A program made the position numbers and the translations under genes. Shown here piece by piece: positions 38,101 through 47,500 of a DNA stretch of 64,000 nucleotides (its first letter is position 1; every line of letters begins with the position of its first letter). Location of the stretch: contig NC_135254.1 in NCBI RefSeq assembly GCF_964204865.1, forward strand, positions 11,165,001 to 11,229,000, in the 5' to 3' direction. This stretch comes from Styela clava (taxonomy: Eukaryota > Chordata > Ascidiacea > Stolidobranchia > Styelidae). The notes beneath the pieces were generated by a model that saw nothing but the letters and a program-made list of their open reading frames with translations, searched no databases and was not told the DNA's origin.

Positions 38101-39458
38101 TACACTCAACCCTTCTGGTGACAGTTCTTCTCGATAGCGGAACTTGTTTAAAAGCATCTGTTTTATCAGGACAAACAATTGCTGCCGTCTCTACTAAACA
38201 TTCTTTGACGAACTCCCCTTCAGAAAATGGTTTGCTGTTTTGAGCGATTTTGTGAGCTATTACGAAACTGGCCATGACAGCTGCATCATTAGATGCATGG
38301 AGTCGTGTGAAAAAACTTTGCTGTTTTTCGAGCTTTGCTACCATACTCTCCGCTGTTTGCGCCATTTCATTATTACTTAGATTTTTGTATTTTTTTGCAT
38401 GTTTTGTCTCAAAATGCCTTTTTAAATTAAAAACCTTAATAACCGCGACCTTCTCCTTGCAAACCAGACAAACAGCTATCCCATCGACTTCTGTGAATAA
38501 ATACTTCGCTGTCCAACTTTTGTTAAAAATTCTGCATTCTGTGTCAACTTTTCTTTTCTTGTTTTCGGCTGACATTTTGCAACTTTGTAGATCTAGCACA
38601 GGTTTAGAACTGACGCTACAGTTCAAGTTACATAAATAAAAGGATAAACAAAGAATAAAATAAAGCTGGGCGCAATTCAACAATTTATCTACATACCACT
38701 ACTTCTACAATATTTGAAACGCTGAGTAGCGCAGAGCTGACTAGCCTAACTGTATCCTTCTTAATTGGGACACGAATCAAAACGCGACTCATCGAAATTA
38801 CGCGCGCAAAATTCACGCTTCGATTACTCTGCTGTTCAGTAATCACGTGCAAAAACAAGCGCTGATCGTTGCGACAAAGATGACTACAGATAGCAGTTGG
38901 TACTATGCCATGGTCTAATCTAAAACACACAAAGCTACCAAAACGCTTATTTCTATTACATTAATGAAATTTGCCCTCAAAGTATATTTTATATGTAAAT
39001 AAAAAATGTAAGTGTCTTAATTTAGAAATCTGCTCGCGGGCCGGATGCGGCCCGCGGGCCGGAGCTTGCCCAGGCCTGCTGTATGGGATTCGAACCTGCG
39101 AACCCACGCAGAGTAATTATAGGTGCGGTGGCGAACGTATTCCTAACGCTTAGCCCGTTGAGCCACACCGCCGCATCAATTTCTCAATTGATTTTTATGT
39201 TAAATTTAGAAAACAATAGCAGGACAAGTCACAAACTCTATCACAGCGTACCTAAAGTGAAAATCCCTCTTTCTGATATACTTTTCTGAGCTTCCTCAAC
39301 AATGCATTCAGAAACGAATGGTCCGATTTCATTGGGCTCAAGAATGTGTGTGTTTGCTTCAGGTTCTCCCGCCTAAAATATATCAAAATTAACAACCAAC
39401 TGAAGTAATATTGGTACTAGTAAGTGAAATACATATGAAGAAAACTTATACTCACCAT
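35143..39458 (-). CDS. PGLS: 6-phosphogluconolactonase, 6 exons, 253 aa
   Basis: Second enzyme of the oxidative pentose phosphate pathway, hydrolysing 6-phosphoglucono-1,5-lactone in the cytosol. Exons on the minus strand: 39456-39458 (only the ATG is coding), 39252-39372, 36055-36239, 35608-35817, 35317-35457, 35143-35244. Sum 762 bases; human PGLS is 258 aa. Motifs: GVSGGS (phosphate-binding loop), [16 protein letters not shown], a [19 protein letters not shown] block containing the catalytic His region, [20 protein letters not shown], and a C-terminal [13 protein letters not shown]. The start codon is cut off by an intron immediately after ATG. Exon 3 needs an unusual aag acceptor at 36240-36241: the nearer tgcag would break the frame set by exon 2. 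Intron 2 (about 3 kb) carries a SINE interrupted by a hAT transposon. A 12-residue stretch ([12 protein letters not shown]) precedes GVSGGS and is not in human. Confidence 0.94.
36387..36617 (-). repeat. tRNA-derived SINE, copy 1, body and tail
   Basis: Body of a SINE read on the minus strand; its 3' tail is (TCCTA)-type (cttaggataggattt on the plus strand). Matches the copies at 41053 and 49363 (cggaagcatggacttg, catatggcgaa, tatgggattagtt). Separated from its tRNA-like head (39079-39178) by the hAT insertion; 36610-36617 is the left copy of the hAT target site. Confidence 0.88.
36618..39078 (-). mobile_element. hAT transposon (2461 bp) inside a SINE, in intron 2 of PGLS
   Basis: Ends CAGGGCTGGGCAA and (complement) CAGGCCTGGGCAA, one mismatch in 13. 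Flanked by a perfect 8-bp duplication CTGTATGG at 36610-36617 and 39079-39086. Subterminal gggccgg/gcggcccgcgg motifs at both ends. Carries a nearly full-length but frameshifted transposase on the minus strand. The clean TSD and long frames suggest a fairly recent insertion. Confidence 0.97.
36767..38575 (-). pseudogene. hAT transposase with BED finger, frameshifted
   Basis: Starts at about 38575 ([11 protein letters not shown]). N-terminal BED-type zinc finger ([25 protein letters not shown]). Catalytic landmarks: [17 protein letters not shown] with the first Asp, [19 protein letters not shown] with the second, and a hATC end [20 protein letters not shown] ... DLLRIST. Two frameshifts break it, one near 37583-37602 and one near 37333-37357. 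Closest in style to the transposases domesticated in GTF2IRD2/ZBED-like genes (hAT-Charlie side of the superfamily). Confidence 0.92.
39079..39178 (-). repeat. tRNA-derived SINE, copy 1, tRNA-like head
   Basis: On the minus strand reads a box A (tggctcaacgggct, complement of 39152-39165) and a box B (ggttcgaatccc, complement of 39085-39096), the RNA polymerase III promoter of a tRNA-derived SINE. It is not a working tRNA: the cloverleaf is not kept. The hAT entered right beside box B. Confidence 0.88.
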
Positions 39459-39605
39459 CTTGCAACACGAAAGGTACAAAAAAAGATGAACAAGACGAGT
39501 AAAATCCACTTTCAGACTTTTGCTAAAGAAATTTTGCAAGTCACAAATGGTCAGCAATCGACTCTGGGGATTCCCCTTTGCACGGTTGATCGCAGATGTC
39601 GTTGG

Positions 39606-39618
39606 CCGCTAGGTGGCA
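39606..39618 (+). promoter_or_regulatory. CTCF-like motif upstream of PGLS
   Basis: CCGCTAGGTGGCA fits the vertebrate/insect CTCF core (CC-NC-NAGRTGGCA type). It lies about 150 bases upstream of the PGLS start codon. A single motif match; binding is inferred only. Confidence 0.3.
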
Positions 39619-39708
39619 ACATTGAGTCCCAAAATAGTGACGGGTCCGGTAACAACAACTCACTGCTTTGTTTTCTCTGACGACTAGGCTGGAGGAAGAT
39701 GGAATGGG

Positions 39709-39887
39709 TTTGTTTAAAATTTATCATTATTTATCTATGCAATGTATACTTATATGCTAAATTACCTGGAAAATTGGGATTCATGCAACTAAATTTAAAT
39801 AATATATTTGGATAAACCAGAACTATCAATATCATAAATCCGAATTGGCAATGGATTTAAATTTGGCAAAAAAAAAAAAAAAAAAAA
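39709..39887 (+). mobile_element. Poly(A)-tailed retroposed insertion with 13-bp TSD
   Basis: A 179-bp insert ending in about 20 A (the A run spans 39868-39889), flanked by AAGATGGAATGGG at 39696-39708 and 39888-39900. This is the signature of target-primed retroposition. The insert body has no open frame or RNA gene I recognise; it could be a LINE 3' end or a reverse-transcribed mRNA fragment. Confidence 0.88.
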
Positions 39888-39900
39888 AAGATGGAATGGG

Positions 39901-41052
39901 AAAGGCTAGTACAGTAAGTAATAATATTTATTCATCACCATAATGTGAATTAAACATACGTTTAGACTACAACAAGAAGAAAAATTATGTGGAAAATAAT
40001 AAAGACTGATTTTGTATAAGTTACATTATCCTGGGGTTCCCAAAACTGCAAAGTGACGAGTTGCTAGGTGCGCCACGAAAATTAACAGAATTCAGAATTG
40101 TGATAAACATAACTAAAATATGACTGAATATTCTACAGTTTTTATATATTTTCAATGTTTAATTGTTTTTTCTTCCAAAATGATGTGTATATGAATCAAT
40201 AAATTTATTTCATCTCTCTATAGCCTATCGTTTACTTATTGTAACAATATACTGATATCTGGATATACTGATATAGGTACCGACGTAACCACAGAACCAC
40301 TATTTGCTAGAATTTCATGATCTGCTGTCCATTTATCTGCTGGATCGAGTTCAGCGAACATGAGTGATTTTTTTATCATTTCAAATGATAATTCATAGAC
40401 CTACATGTTTCAGTGTTTACAAACTTTAAAAAGAATAAAGTACCGTACATAACGATCGCAAAATTGAGTTTTGTATGCAAGGAGCATATGACAGTACTGC
40501 AGTATGATGGATTAGTAAACTATCGTACTGCCGTAGTCTACTTGAAGGCGAACGGAAACCTTGCAATGAACTGCCAAAAAGGCCTATTCTGTATTAGGCC
40601 ATATATCAGTGTATAAATAATTGTTCCTTCATTCAAATTTCTGCATTTTATGGCACATAACGTCTGAACGTAGATGTTAAAAACACAAGAAATAGTCTCA
40701 TTCCAAAATTTATTTAAACTTACCGGTAGTTATCGTAATGCATATAAAAATCGAATAACTTCTTCCATGTCGTCAACCAAATTAACAAGCAAAGGTTAAA
40801 TCAGAAAACCTGTGGTTCAATCTGTTTTTGTATTTAGAAAACAAACTGCCAAATTTAGATTTCCAAGTTCCATGGATTCAAGGCTGGAGTTATATCATTA
40901 GGACAGATTATAGAAACAGATTCATCTGAATCTAGTATCATGGAGAATAAGCAAAAAGCTTTGAACTGCGCAGTAAATGCAATCTAAACACGCCACCATT
41001 GTATTTCCCAGAAAATAGTTATTCAATATATCAGATATAAAAATACTTATTA
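39901..41052. other. Spacer upstream of the kinesin-like gene
   Basis: Begins downstream of the retroposed insertion. 40034-40095 (cctggggttcccaaaactgc) resembles a hAT terminus, but no partner end was found. No coding exon was recognised; the small frames at 40413-40616 and 40922-41137 look random, the second overlapping the SINE. Confidence 0.4.
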
Positions 41053-41208
41053 AATAGGATAGGGTAGGATTAACAAATTCATCCCGGGGGAGGGGAAAGC
41101 CCATATGGCGAATTACAGCCTCTTGTTCAGTTAACAATCCAGGTTGGGTATGGGATTAGTTGGCTAATTATTTCAGTATTTGTGTTCGGAAGCATGGACT
41201 TGATATTA
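41053..41208 (-). repeat. tRNA-derived SINE, copy 2 (5'-truncated)
   Basis: Plus-strand reading starts with the tail (aataggatagggtaggatt) and continues catcccgggggaggggaaag, catatggcgaat, gggtatgggattagttg, cggaagcatggacttg, all shared with copy 1. The tRNA-like head is missing. Confidence 0.85.
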
Positions 41209-41462
41209 GCAAAATCTAAAAAAGGGCGGCCATTAAGAATTTTGGCGCGACGCTTGACACACGGTAAACTAAAATTGAGACAAGCATGGCAGCATGGAAC
41301 TGTTCCCTACTGTTATTATATTTAATGAGTTTTCATGTAGTTGTCCAACTTAGACACTTGGTTTTAGTTTTCTGATGTTTATGTTAACTTCATTTCAGTA
41401 TTTACAACACATTTATTTAAATAATTTATGCGCTACTAACCAGTTGTTAACAAAAATTTGAA

Positions 41463-43472
41463 ATGTCATTCAAGACTTTGGCGGTTGTTCAATCAACATC
41501 TACTGTTACGAAAATCAAAAATAAATCAATTGTGGTTCAAACTGGTTCAAGAGGAGAGAAATCATTCAATTTCGATGGAGCTTTTGCCAGTACAGAATTA
41601 CCTGGAATCTATTCATCACAATTGTCAAAACTTGTTCATGAAGCATTATCTGGATCCAATGTTTCCGTCACCTGCTGTGGGTTGAATGAAATCGGAAGTG
41701 GAAATATATTACACGGAACAGGATATAATGCTAATAATGGAATTATTCCCTTAATTATTCATGATTTGTTTGATCAAGTTGCTGGTGGTCAATACCTAGT
41801 CAGTGTCAGTATGTTGCAGATCAATAACAAAGGGGAATTAATTGATGTGCTGAATCCACATACAAGGAGCATGAATATCAAGCACAATGATAAGATTGGA
41901 GTTTATGTGGAAAATTTATCAGGCATTGTATGCTCAAATGCAGATGAAGCTTGTGGCTTGTACACAGAAGGGTTTAAAGCAGAAAACGCCTTGAAAATGG
42001 GACAAAGAGATGTCATAGTTACATTGTATGTGTCAAAAAAACAGCAAGCAGGCTCATCTTCGAGCGGAATTCTGTCAAAAATTACCATCGTTGACTTGAT
42101 TGGACATGAATCAGAACAAGAAAATGTCGGAATCAAGGCGCTGTTCAAAGCTATGGGCAAAGGAAAGGCAAAAAAGGAATCGGCTCTATCAAACACAAAC
42201 AAACTTGTTCATGATATAATATTAAACAGCTCATTTGCTGCAGTGATGGCTTGCGTCAGTGGTGAAGAGAAGGACGTTGATACAATGATGTCATTGTTTG
42301 ATATGGTAAAATCAACATCAGGGCTTCGCTTGAGCCCGCAAAAGTCGTCTGGAGATCTTGACAAATTGCTGACGGAGTTGAGACAGGATATAAAAGTTGT
42401 ACGAGATAGAATGATGGTGCAGAATATTCCACAAAAGAAAGATGTAACTTTGCTCGAAAACCTTTTAAGTGATTTGAATGCAGTGAAAAAAACAAGCTGG
42501 GATCAAAGAATAATGCTTTCCAATCTATACGTGGAAGAAAGAAAAAGACATCTTGCTGACAGAGGCTTGCTTTGGGTGTTGGAAGTGAAAAAGGGTTCGA
42601 ATAGTGAAGAAATCAAAAAGTTGCAAAACTGTGTTGAGAAGTTATCAGCTGAATATAAAGACCAAAAGAATTCTTCTGAAAAATTGAAGAACGATTTGAG
42701 GTCCGAGATTGATCAGTATACCAAGCTTGTTGAATCTGGAAATTCTGATGAAAAAGATACTAAAGCAAGAGTTACAAGAATACAACAGAAAAAAGAAGCA
42801 TATAAAACCGAAAGCGAGAAAACTAGCAAAATCCGAGATGACCTAAAACTTGTTAAAAATCAACTCAGAAAAGAAAAAGAGGCCGGATTGGACGTTTCAT
42901 CGTTCAATTTTGAAATGATGTCTCGAAAATTGGAGGAAGACAGACAACGAATGAAAACAGAAAATCAACAATTGGTTGATGATGAGGTTGAAAAATTGAA
43001 AGTTGAATCTGCTCATGAAAAAGCAGAGCTTGAAATGAGATCATCGTCAGGGGGATTGCAGCTTGATGCAAATGAGCAACTGAGAAATGCTGTTCAATTA
43101 GCAACACTGAAATTGGAGAAATCTGCTATAACCACTCAATTGGATGTTCTAAAGAAGGAGAACATGCAGATGGAAGAACACATACGAGTTCTCGTTGAAA
43201 AACATGGAAAGGAAGTTGAAATTCAGCAGCTTCAGAATTTACAAACGTTCAGAGCTTATAGAGAAGTCTTTGAAGAGTTCAAAGTTGATCTTGAAAACCG
43301 CTGGAGGGGACTATTAGATGATGCCATACAGGATGCTGTCTTTCTCAATTCAAGGAATACTGAATTATCACAGGAAAACGAGATGTTGAAAATGAATGTA
43401 AATGAACTCAAAGATGCACTGAGTCTTACTGGTACTCCACCTGGAAAACTTTCATCTATAATTGACAAATAG
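41463..43472 (+). CDS. Degenerate kinesin-motor protein with long coiled coil, intronless, 669 aa
   Basis: One open frame with no intron. Residues 1-290 follow the kinesin motor layout: FNFDGAF (kinesin FTFD..F), the P-loop position CGLNEIGSGNILHGTG where the normal GSGKT/S has become GSGNI, NNGIIPLIIHDLF, VSMLQINNKGELIDVL, KITIVDLIGHESE (kinesin LVDLAGSE), and a terminal VACVSGEEKDVDTMMSLFDMV-type helix (kinesin L12/alpha5-6). The P-loop Lys is lost and switch I is not clear, so ATP hydrolysis is doubtful. Residues about 300-665 are heptad-rich, Glu/Lys-rich coiled coil, with a distinctive WRGLLDDAIQDAVFLNSRN segment near 620. Resemblance to CCDC78-type proteins (deuterosome/centriole biogenesis) is possible but I cannot confirm it. 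Sits 1.06 kb upstream of INPP5E, same strand. An acceptor-like ttcatttcag ends at 41399, about 63 bases before the ATG. AATAAA at 43639 could be its poly(A) signal. Confidence 0.8.
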   Translation: MSFKTLAVVQSTSTVTKIKNKSIVVQTGSRGEKSFNFDGAFASTELPGIYSSQLSKLVHEALSGSNVSVTCCGLNEIGSGNILHGTGYNANNGIIPLIIHDLFDQVAGGQYLVSVSMLQINNKGELIDVLNPHTRSMNIKHNDKIGVYVENLSGIVCSNADEACGLYTEGFKAENALKMGQRDVIVTLYVSKKQQAGSSSSGILSKITIVDLIGHESEQENVGIKALFKAMGKGKAKKESALSNTNKLVHDIILNSSFAAVMACVSGEEKDVDTMMSLFDMVKSTSGLRLSPQKSSGDLDKLLTELRQDIKVVRDRMMVQNIPQKKDVTLLENLLSDLNAVKKTSWDQRIMLSNLYVEERKRHLADRGLLWVLEVKKGSNSEEIKKLQNCVEKLSAEYKDQKNSSEKLKNDLRSEIDQYTKLVESGNSDEKDTKARVTRIQQKKEAYKTESEKTSKIRDDLKLVKNQLRKEKEAGLDVSSFNFEMMSRKLEEDRQRMKTENQQLVDDEVEKLKVESAHEKAELEMRSSSGGLQLDANEQLRNAVQLATLKLEKSAITTQLDVLKKENMQMEEHIRVLVEKHGKEVEIQQLQNLQTFRAYREVFEEFKVDLENRWRGLLDDAIQDAVFLNSRNTELSQENEMLKMNVNELKDALSLTGTPPGKLSSIIDK

Positions 43473-44531
43473 AAATCATATGTTTCTCCGCAGTTAATTC
43501 AACATATTCAATTAATAAGAAACATCGTTTTCTTCATTTGCACTTTATAAATAATGCTGCATCGTTTTGTTTACAATACATACTCGTATAGCCTAACTAA
43601 ATCAATTCATATAATATTAATTTTTTTTTCTTTTATGTAATAAAGATATGTGGTACATTGCTTGAAGTTATGGTCCTTTTCATAATGCTTGTTCACAAAT
43701 CCAGTCTTTTATATGACATTTTTGTATAAATCATCTAAAAATAAAGTATCCACATGTTAGTATTCTTCAATGACTATCTTTAATTTTCTAACCAATCAAA
43801 ATTAGGTTATCATTAAATTTCCATGATTACCCTTTATGCCTAAGTTGAGTTCGTTAATTTTGTAAAACCAAATTGACTTATTGTTACGAATAGATAATAA
43901 TTTTCCATACCTTTTTTTATTAATTCGTAATTTGGTTCATCTTGTGTCCTAAAATGTTTGACAAGTTTTTTTGTGCTCACTGTTTTTTTCATTAGTTCTT
44001 GCAATCAAGATTCTCTTTATTATCAAGATTTCATGCAGTAATTTTTGAGCTGCGTTTTCTCCATGACCTATTAATGTACCAGATTTATACTACATATTCT
44101 ATTTTTTTTATTAACATCATTCCACTGTTTCCTGCGTTTGCAAATATTACTTGAATATTAATATTGGAAGATTAATAAACTACTTGAAACAATTTTGGAA
44201 ATTGCTAGTGTTTCGACACTTTCCTTTGAAATATTTTTAAATACCAAATTTTATTACAGTGCCTGATTATCGCTTTGTTATCAGATTTTTTTTTCATCTC
44301 GATATATGTATAACCCATAGCAATATTTCTTGGAAATGTAGCACCACTCTTGATCAATTTATTTTTTCTTTTGTTAAAGTCCACTGTAAATATCTATTTA
44401 CTATACAGCAGTACTGTTTATTCTATGATTAGTCCACTGTATTGATAATTGTACTTTATGTTTTAATTATATATTAGATGAATACCTAATATTGCATTTA
44501 AATATTGGTTTAGTTTACTGAAATTTTTACA
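43473..44531. other. Spacer between the kinesin-like gene and INPP5E
   Basis: Contains the 3' UTR of the kinesin-like gene (AATAAA at about 43639) and the INPP5E promoter side. T-rich tracts are frequent. An acceptor-like ttggtttag lies about 20 bases before the INPP5E ATG. No exon or repeat recognised. Confidence 0.4.
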
Positions 44532-47500
44532 ATGGAAGTGGAGATTAACAGTGATGAAGATGAAGTTGTAATTCCAAAGTCTACGTCATCTCAAAAGTTG
44601 ATTGTACCGAATGGGATTGAACGTTGTGCCAAAAATAATAATGATGTTGAAATGTCGAAGAATCATAGAAATAAAAAAACCATAATTGAAGATAAAGAAA
44701 GAAATAACGCGGTTGAAAATTTGGAAGATGTCTACATTATACCACCACCATCTGGAAATAATGTTGAACTTGAGTTATACAATTTAGATTCTAAAAAACT
44801 GAAGATCAGTAATTCAATGTTGGATCAAAATAATGACTTACGTATTAATAAGTTTACTGCTTTTAGAAAAAACAATTCTTTCCCTCTTTCTGCCGATTCA
44901 AACGGACCTTTTGGACAGCTTAGTAAATCAGAAAATTTTCAAATTCCATTACAAAATGGTGTAGTAAAAAGACTCTTACCCCCGATTAAAAAAGTAGCCA
45001 ATAAAAAGCACAGAACACTTTCAGACACTGATATTATTTCTTATGATTTCGAAAGTATGCCGAATAAATCACTATCTACCATCGACGGATCACCTGCGAA
45101 AAGTTTATCAATAGAACAAACAGGTAATTACTCAATTCATTTATATTACGTTTACTGTATAATCAATTTCTGAAAATAAATTTGTGTTTTCTTTCTTCAC
45201 ATCACATTTGATTTGATTTGAAGACTTTCAAATTTGAAAATCTTTATTTTTTTTCAGTAAAATTACTGATTCTAACTTTTTGTCTTTGAAATATATCCTA
45301 ACTAAGTTAGAATTTGTTACTATTCCTTATTAAATATTTACATTATTATGACATACTAGTATTGACATTGAGTTGTGTCACACATGATGAATACTATGCT
45401 ATGCCGGTATTACATATTTCGAGGTCTATGGATCTGGGCCTTGAGGGGGGGCATAATCAAGGCCCCTCACTAGGTGCCATTCGTAATGCTTGCACTTATT
45501 TAACATAAACTGACTTTTTTGGTTTAATAATTCGTTGACTCTAATACATAATGCTTTCATTTAATAATTGATGGAAATATGTTAAAAGCAGGGGCAGTAT
45601 TGAGAATCTTTGAAAAGGCAGTCAAAAATGATCAATTTTCAGAACGACTGTATGTTTTCCATCGTTCAAAGACTGATGTATTTCATTGTATAGCCTATTC
45701 AAAAAATTTTATATAAAATTATGTATATTTTGAAATTTCCGATTACAATTTTTTAGCAGATGAAATGGCTGTGAAGTTCCAAGTAGGAGGAGATGATGAT
45801 GATGATGATGAGTTATCTGATGAAGAAACATTTGATACAAGTACATCCTCTGATCATGAATCTGAGCAACAATCTTCAACATCTTCCTGTTCAGAAGATG
45901 AAGAAGTAGAAATGGTAGGTACAGGATGATTAAAGTGGGAAAATAGAAACTGATAACTAATATATTCAATTGTTAGTTAAATAGTGATTTTGACTTTGAA
46001 GATTGCATTGCATTTTGTTTGATAAATTTTTCAAATTTCTAGTAAATAATTGTATTGTAAAAAAGCTTTGGGCTCATAAACTAATCAATTTTCAAATCCT
46101 ATTTCCTTATATCATAAAATTTTATTTGCACTTCATTATTATGATGGCGACATTGTGTCGAAATGATATACAAAGACAAATCAAAATAAAATTTTTTCTT
46201 AGTTGTCTCATATAACGGTAGTTCTGATTGGTGTGTCGCAGAATATCAATCCATTCCCTACAAATTATTCAATACCGTATCCGCCGGCACTAAAAATTCT
46301 CATTAAATGTTAATATTTATTAAAAATAAATTAGCGTATCCGAGTACCAGTATCTTATTTAATTAAAACTATTTCTTGTCGTAATTTAATAATATCAATA
46401 AATTTAAACTTTTTTACCAATGCATTGACGACGTCTTCAAATGCTTTGAAGTTTGTGAGTAAGTCAAATGTCAGTTTGAAAGTTTGGAACGTCTGCCGTA
46501 TTATATTTCCCTTTTTGAAAATTTAATGTGAATTTTGTAACTTTGTACTTCAATCAATCTGCATAATATATATATATATATAAATATCTCTTTAACAAGT
46601 GGTTTTTTCATTTCCTGCCCAACAAAATATAACAACGAGTTCACTCATTCTTATATTATTAAACAATATTCATCAGTCATGACCATAATACATTATTCAT
46701 TCGGCTGTTTAATATAGAATTAAATTGCATATGCATTCGGTATAATCTTCATACACTAATGAAATTAATTCCTGATGTTATAATACAAGGAATTGGTTCT
46801 CCTGTTCAATTCATGTTTTATTATTACCTGTATTCTGTGACTAGCATATGCTGATGTATATGGCAAATGAATGATTTGTTTTCTATATTGACATGTACCG
46901 TAGTTATAGATTTGGGGGAAATTATACAGACAGTTGCGTGATTTTAAGGCTTGCATACCCCGCATTGATACCCTAGCCAGCTCGTGACCTCATCCATAGT
47001 AGCGAAAGATTAATTAAAATAGGATTACATTAGGATAGGATAGGATTTACATCAGCGCTTTTCAACCAGGGGTCCTCGGCCCACTAGTGGGCCGATGAGT
47101 ATTTCGTTGCGGGCCGCGAATTCGTTGCCAAATTATTCGTAATTTTCTATATTTTGTGGTAAAATTGGAATTATTTGGACTTTTAATAGGATAGCAATAC
47201 ATTTCTAAAGAGGATCTCAATCGATACCAGGATAATACTGCTTTCATTTTTCCATATGTATGAAAATACGAATCAATTACGAATTTAATTATGATCGGGC
47301 AGTTTACCACAAATTTTATGTCCGCAGATTGCAGCGATATTTTAGAATAATATTACTTTCATTTTTTCGTAAGTCATGAGTTAAGTTGAACAAAATTTAA
47401 TTAATAACAGGTACAGCATTTTAAATGCTGGTATCGGTCATGGATTCGAATATTTTTTATCTACAGAAAATCATCCTAATAAAATTTGATACTTTTAACT

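Noticed and set aside
39085-39165. Functional tRNA gene on the minus strand
   Set aside because: Box A and box B are present but the cloverleaf is not; it is the head of a SINE with two other copies here.
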